In this document: positions 23,470-26,604 of the stretch, in pieces
Numbering within the stretch: position 1 is the first letter of the stretch
Layout of the letters: every line of letters starts with the position of its first letter
Source: an uncultured Blautia sp.
GTDB taxonomy: Bacteria > Bacillota > Clostridia > Lachnospirales > Lachnospiraceae
Direction of reading: 5' to 3'
Assembly: GCA_937900135.1 (NCBI GenBank)
Contig: CALCDJ010000057.1
Span: 1 to 26,604 of the forward strand
Length of the DNA: 26,604 nt
Made by a program: the position numbers and the translations under genes
Notes under the pieces: generated by a model
Database searches by the model: none
The model's input: only the letters and a program-made list of their open reading frames with translations
What the model was told of the DNA's origin: nothing

Positions 23470-24210
23470 ATGGGAAAAACAGTCCGATTGGATAAATTTC
23501 TGGCAGATGCAGGCGCAGGAACCAGAAGTGAAGTAAAGAAATATATACAGAAAGGTCAGATCCGGGTCAATGGAATTCCTGTGAAACGACCGGAGATTAA
23601 GGTAGAACCGGAAAAGGATCTGGTGGAAAGGGAAGGAGTCCCTGTGAGTGCGGCTCCGGAATTTGTCTATTATCTTCTTCATAAGCCAGCCGGATGTGTC
23701 AGCGCCACCACAGACAACAGGGATCGCACCGTGATGGAATATGTTCCCTCCGGGAGAAAGGGACTGTTTCCGGTAGGAAGACTGGATAAAGATACAGAAG
23801 GGCTGCTTCTTATTACAGACGACGGCGCCCTTGCCCATGAATTGCTTTCTCCAAAGAAGCATGTGGAAAAGACATATTATGCCAGAATATCCGGGATTGT
23901 GACAGAGGAAGATATACAGGCCATGAAAAAAGGTGTGGATATTGGAGAAGAAAAACCAACTCTGCCAGCCAGGCTGGAAATCCTTTCTGTAAATGAAGCT
24001 GAGAAAACAAGCGAGATTCATCTGACCATCTGTGAAGGAAAATTTCATCAGGTGAAGCGGATGATGGAGGCAGTGGGAAAAAAAGTGACTTACCTTAGAA
24101 GAATTTCCATGGGAAGTCTGACCCTGGAGGAAACACTTCTTCCTGGAACATACAGGGAACTGACAGCAGAAGAAGTGGAACTTTTGAAAAAAACAGCAAA
24201 AAAGCCCTGA
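23470..24210 (+). CDS. RsuA/RluB-family rRNA pseudouridine synthase
   Basis: This is a 246-residue protein. The N-terminal S4 RNA-binding domain (about 5-55: RLDKFLADAGAGTRSEVKKYIQKG) is followed by the catalytic domain with VGRLDKDTEGLLL, where Asp106 attacks the uridine. Other markers are YYLLHKPAGCVSA and the C-terminal GKFHQVKRMMEAVGKKVTYLRR. This is the RsuA/RluB/RluE/RluF family, modifying one uridine in 16S or 23S rRNA. The length and the ending MGSLTLEETLLPGTYRELTAEEV favour the RsuA-like 16S enzyme, but the target base is not certain. GGAAGAAA precedes the ATG. It is followed by a terminator. Confidence 0.93.
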   Translation: MGKTVRLDKFLADAGAGTRSEVKKYIQKGQIRVNGIPVKRPEIKVEPEKDLVEREGVPVSAAPEFVYYLLHKPAGCVSATTDNRDRTVMEYVPSGRKGLFPVGRLDKDTEGLLLITDDGALAHELLSPKKHVEKTYYARISGIVTEEDIQAMKKGVDIGEEKPTLPARLEILSVNEAEKTSEIHLTICEGKFHQVKRMMEAVGKKVTYLRRISMGSLTLEETLLPGTYRELTAEEVELLKKTAKKP

Positions 24211-24228
24211 AAATCAGGAATATTTTAG

Positions 24229-24257
24229 AAAACCCTCTTTACACGGAGGGTTTTCTT
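24229..24257 (+). terminator. Terminator after the pseudouridine synthase
   Basis: AAAACCCTC/GAGGGTTTT, nine perfect pairs with an eight-base loop, then TTTTCTT. Its loop holds the -35 of the rpsB promoter. Confidence 0.8.
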
Positions 24258-24267
24258 ATGCTATAAT
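24238..24267 (+). promoter_or_regulatory. rpsB-tsf promoter
   Basis: TTTACA (5 of 6), an 18-bp spacer and a perfect TATAAT with TGC before it (extended -10). The element starts inside the loop of the upstream terminator. Confidence 0.85.
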
Positions 24268-24287
24268 TCAGAAGTTACAAATAAGCA

Positions 24288-24348
24288 CGTACAGAGATTC
24301 TGCAGGATGGTGCCCTAAAAAGGGTTCCAACAGGAAATGATCTGTACG
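24288..24348 (+). ncRNA. Candidate structured leader RNA of rpsB
   Basis: The roughly 100-nt leader can fold as one long interrupted hairpin. The outer stem CGTACAGA/TCTGTACG is eight perfect pairs, followed inward by TTCTG/CAGGAA with a bulge, GGA/TCC, and CCCT-AAAA-AGGG at the tip. It ends about 17 nt before the ribosome site AAGGAG, where it could control translation. Ribosomal-protein operons often carry autoregulatory leaders; whether this one binds S2 is inference. Confidence 0.6.
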
Positions 24349-24377
24349 GAAGAATTTAACCAAAAAGGAGAAAAAAC

Positions 24378-25124
24378 ATGAGCGTTATTTCAATGAAACA
24401 GCTTTTAGAAGCAGGTGTTCATTTCGGACATCAGACAAGAAGATGGAACCCTAAAATGGCTCCGTACATCTACACAGAGAGAAACGGTATCTACATCATC
24501 GACTTACAGCAGTCTGTAGGCATGGTTGACGATGCTTACAATGCAATCGCTGATATCGTAGCAAATGGCGGAAACATCTTATTCGTTGGTACTAAGAAAC
24601 AGGCTCAGGATGCAATCAAAACAGAAGCTGAGCGTTGCGGAATGTACTATGTAAACGAGAGATGGTTAGGTGGTATGCTTACAAATTTCAAGACCATCCA
24701 GAGCCGTATTGCAAGACTGAAAGAAATCGAAGCTATGGAAGCTGACGGAACATTTGAAGTTCTGCCTAAGAAAGAAGTTATCGAGTTAAGAAAAGAACTT
24801 GCTAAGTTACAGAAAAACCTTGGCGGTATCAAAGAAATGAAACGTATCCCGGACGCAATCTTCATCGTTGATCCGAAAAAAGAAAGAATCTGCGTACAGG
24901 AAGCTCATACATTAGGTATTCCGTTAATCGGAATCTGCGATACCAACTGTGATCCGGAAGAACTGGATTATGTAATCCCAGGTAACGACGACGCTATCCG
25001 TGCAGTAAAACTGATCGTTTCCAAAATGGCAGACGCTGTTATCGAAGCAAATCAGGGAACAACAGAAGTAGACGGCGAAATCGAAGCTGAGTCTGAAGAA
25101 TTCGCAGAGGTAGAAGCAGAATAA
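24378..25124 (+). CDS. rpsB: 30S ribosomal protein S2
   Basis: This 248-residue protein is of usual length. It has the conserved N-terminus MKQLLEAGVHFGHQTRRWNPKM, IIDLQQSV, FVGTKKQAQ, the coiled-coil insert (about 105-155) and VDPKKERICVQEAHTLGIPLIGICDTNCDP. The C-terminal tail is short and acidic. Codon choice is strongly biased (for example TTA/CTG Leu and AAA Lys), as expected for a highly expressed gene. AAAAGGAG precedes the ATG. Its own promoter and leader lie upstream, and tsf follows 49 nt downstream, the near-universal order. Confidence 0.98.
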   Translation: MSVISMKQLLEAGVHFGHQTRRWNPKMAPYIYTERNGIYIIDLQQSVGMVDDAYNAIADIVANGGNILFVGTKKQAQDAIKTEAERCGMYYVNERWLGGMLTNFKTIQSRIARLKEIEAMEADGTFEVLPKKEVIELRKELAKLQKNLGGIKEMKRIPDAIFIVDPKKERICVQEAHTLGIPLIGICDTNCDPEELDYVIPGNDDAIRAVKLIVSKMADAVIEANQGTTEVDGEIEAESEEFAEVEAE

Positions 25125-25173
25125 TCTGTTTCATAAAAAGAGACTACGATAATTTGTTCGGGAGGAAAATAAA

Positions 25174-26112
25174 ATGGCTATTACAGCAGCACAGGTAAAA
25201 GAATTAAGAGAAATGACTGGCGCCGGAATGATGGATTGTAAGAAAGCTCTTACAGCTACCGAAGGCGATATGGATAAAGCAGTAGAGTTCCTTCGTGAAA
25301 AAGGACTTGCTACCGCTCAGAAAAAAGCAAGCCGTGTAGCAGCAGAAGGTCTTTGCAAGACTCTGGTTACAGAGGACAAGAAGAGCGCAGTTGTTGTGGA
25401 AGTAAATGCAGAGACAGACTTCGTTGCGAAAAACGAAAAATTCCAGAACTATGTTGCAGACGTTGCAGAACAGGCTCTGACCACATCTGCAGCTGATATC
25501 GAAGCTTTCCTTGCAGAAGCATGGGCTCTTGATACCAGCAAGACTGTAAAAGAAGAACTTGCAGCTCAGATTTCCGTAATCGGTGAAAACATGAACATCA
25601 GAAGATTCACTCAGGTGAAAGAAGAGAACGGTTTCGTTGCTTCCTACACTCATATGGGTGGAAAAATCGGTGTTCTTGTAGACGTTGAGACAGATGTTGT
25701 AAATGAAGCAGTTGAAGAGATGGCTAAAAACGTAGCTATGCAGTGTGCAGCTCTGAACCCGAAATACACAGACCGTTCAGAAGTAAGCGCAGACTACATT
25801 GCTCACGAAAAAGAAATCCTTCTTGCTCAGATCAAAAACGATCCGAAGGAATCCCAGAAACCGGAAAAGGTTATCGAGGGTATGATCAACGGACGTATCA
25901 ACAAAGAAATGAAAGAAATCTGCCTGCTTGATCAGGTATACGTAAAAGCAGAAGACGGAAAACAGTCTGTTGCAAAATACGTAGAAGAAGTTGCAAAAGC
26001 AAACAGCGCGAACATTAAGATCAAAGGCTTCGTTCGTTTCGAGACTGGCGAAGGTATCGAAAAGAAAGAAGAAAACTTTGCAGAAGAAGTTGCAAAGCAG
26101 ATGGGTAACTAA
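25174..26112 (+). CDS. tsf: Translation elongation factor Ts
   Basis: This is a 312-residue guanine-nucleotide exchange factor for EF-Tu. The N-terminal UBA-like domain reads VKELREMTGAGMMDCKKAL; the core carries the EF-Tu contact ETDFVAKNEKF and the conserved TGEGIEKKEENFAEEVAKQ at the C-terminus. GGGAGGAAAA precedes the ATG. It is co-transcribed with rpsB and ends in a terminator, so pyrH and frr, which follow it in many Firmicutes, are not next to it here. Confidence 0.97.
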   Translation: MAITAAQVKELREMTGAGMMDCKKALTATEGDMDKAVEFLREKGLATAQKKASRVAAEGLCKTLVTEDKKSAVVVEVNAETDFVAKNEKFQNYVADVAEQALTTSAADIEAFLAEAWALDTSKTVKEELAAQISVIGENMNIRRFTQVKEENGFVASYTHMGGKIGVLVDVETDVVNEAVEEMAKNVAMQCAALNPKYTDRSEVSADYIAHEKEILLAQIKNDPKESQKPEKVIEGMINGRINKEMKEICLLDQVYVKAEDGKQSVAKYVEEVAKANSANIKIKGFVRFETGEGIEKKEENFAEEVAKQMGN

Positions 26113-26146
26113 TCAAGTTTCAATCTTAGCTGAAGAATAATTTATC

Positions 26147-26212
26147 AAGGCCCTGAAAGTCTTATAAACACGGTATCTATTAGTGATTATAAGGTTTTCG
26201 GGGCTTTTTTCT
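26147..26212 (+). terminator. Terminator after tsf
   Basis: A long interrupted hairpin joins AAGGCCCTGAAAG..CTTATAA with TTATAAGG..TTTTCGGGGCTT around a 19-nt loop, followed by TTTTTT. Confidence 0.8.
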
Positions 26213-26303
26213 ATGCAATTGAAAAGCAGATCTTCTTCATTGAAAGAAATTCCGAAAATGGAAAATAAAACGCAAATGTCTTTCGAAAAACAGTCAATGA
26301 ATG

Positions 26304-26309
26304 TATAAT
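26304..26309 (+). promoter_or_regulatory. Candidate -10 for the final ABC gene
   Basis: A perfect TATAAT about 97 nt before the ATG. The -35 position reads TTTCGA and is weak. The 26213-26405 gap otherwise shows nothing that I can support. Confidence 0.4.
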
Positions 26310-26405
26310 GATAACTATCTTATGGGATTAATGGAGAAGTAAGAAAGACTTTATGAAGCAGATGCGTTTTTGGAAAAGTATTTACCTGTGAAAGGAGTAG
26401 GGGCT

Positions 26406-26558
26406 ATGGATGCAATAAAAACAGCGAAGCTTACAAAGTATTATGGGAAGGCAAAGGGAATCGAGAATCTTGATCTGACAGTAAAAAAAGGTGAATTCTT
26501 TGGCTTTATTGGACCGAATGGAGCAGGTAAATCGACTACGATTCGCACGTTACTATAG
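26406..26558 (+). pseudogene. ABC transporter ATPase, truncated after Walker A
   Basis: It has ATG 26406 after AAAGGAG. The 50 residues are the normal N-terminus of an ABC drug/peptide exporter ATPase: MDAIKTAKLTKYYGKAKGIENL, then FFGFIGPNGAGKSTTIRTLL, with an intact Walker A (GPNGAGKST). Right after TLL, where such proteins read on into a GLIxPTxG-like segment, the frame hits TAG, and none of the three frames downstream resembles an ABC protein. So the gene appears to be interrupted and not simply frameshifted. The remaining 46 nt probably belong to an inserted element. As it stands it cannot make a working ATPase. Confidence 0.75.
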
Positions 26559-26604
26559 CACTCAAAAAAAATACTGCACACTCTTGACAACAGGACTATG
26601 ATAG
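26559..26604. mobile_element. Probable end of an insertion element (cut by window edge)
   Basis: Sequence unrelated to the ABC gene starts within the TTACTATAG that ends the gene. It has an A8 tract, then TTGACA at 26584 which could be a -35 for a transposase gene beyond the window. The break lies at or just after TTAC, a target used by some IS200/IS605 elements, but that is only a hint. No repeat or transposase is visible. Confidence 0.35.

Noticed and set aside
26353..26391. Twelve-codon leader peptide (MKQMRFWKSIYL) before the last ABC gene
   Set aside because: It is short, the ribosome site is weak and there is no attenuator hairpin; chance is as likely.

Overview
The window reads as a chromosomal segment of a gut-type Lachnospiraceae (Clostridia, Blautia/Ruminococcus-like). 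This is inferred from AGGAGG-type ribosome binding sites, moderate GC, Firmicutes PTS and copper modules, YtrA-type GntR/ABC operons and general protein style; no rRNA or other decisive taxonomic marker is present. Nearly all genes lie on the + strand. Only a LUD-domain gene is on the - strand.

Layout: (1) 1-~2600 is the right-hand end of a prophage: a small membrane protein, a holin-like protein, a double DUF2829 (Tad2-like anti-Thoeris fold) protein and a glucosaminidase/amidase/half-SPOR endolysin, ending in a terminator and a possible attachment region. (2) 2664-7385 is an unusual operon: two CUT1 sugar permeases, an HlyD-type adaptor, a small MacB-like permease and a CBM9-like protein, with no solute-binding protein or ATPase in view. 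(3) 7476-9371 holds ptsH-ptsI; this HPr has Lys in place of regulatory Ser46. (4) A LUD gene (-) is divergent from a DegV gene, followed by argS. (5) 13275-16887 holds a membrane Ser/Thr kinase coupled to a Pro/Ser/Thr-rich exported protein, a HAD phosphatase and a CPBP protease. (6) csoR-copA is a copper-efflux operon with a visible CsoR-type operator; copA carries a C-terminal CopZ-like domain preceded by its own Shine-Dalgarno and ATG. (7) 20114-23430 is a YtrA-type GntR/ABC operon whose permease is split by a -1 frameshift at an A7 run. (8) 23470-26112 holds an RsuA-family pseudouridine synthase, then rpsB-tsf with a structured leader. (9) The window ends in an ABC ATPase cut off just after its Walker A motif by unrelated sequence, probably a mobile-element end.

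Three reading-frame problems (kinase start, MacB-like C-terminus, ABC permease) are each repaired by adding one base to a homopolymer. This suggests either systematic homopolymer deletion errors in the sequence or real slippage sites. The most interesting biology is the candidate internal translation starts at domain boundaries in copA (CopZ-like chaperone) and the endolysin (amidase-SPOR form), the tandem Tad2-like protein inside a lysis cassette, the rpsB leader RNA and the unusual sugar-permease/MacB-like operon.
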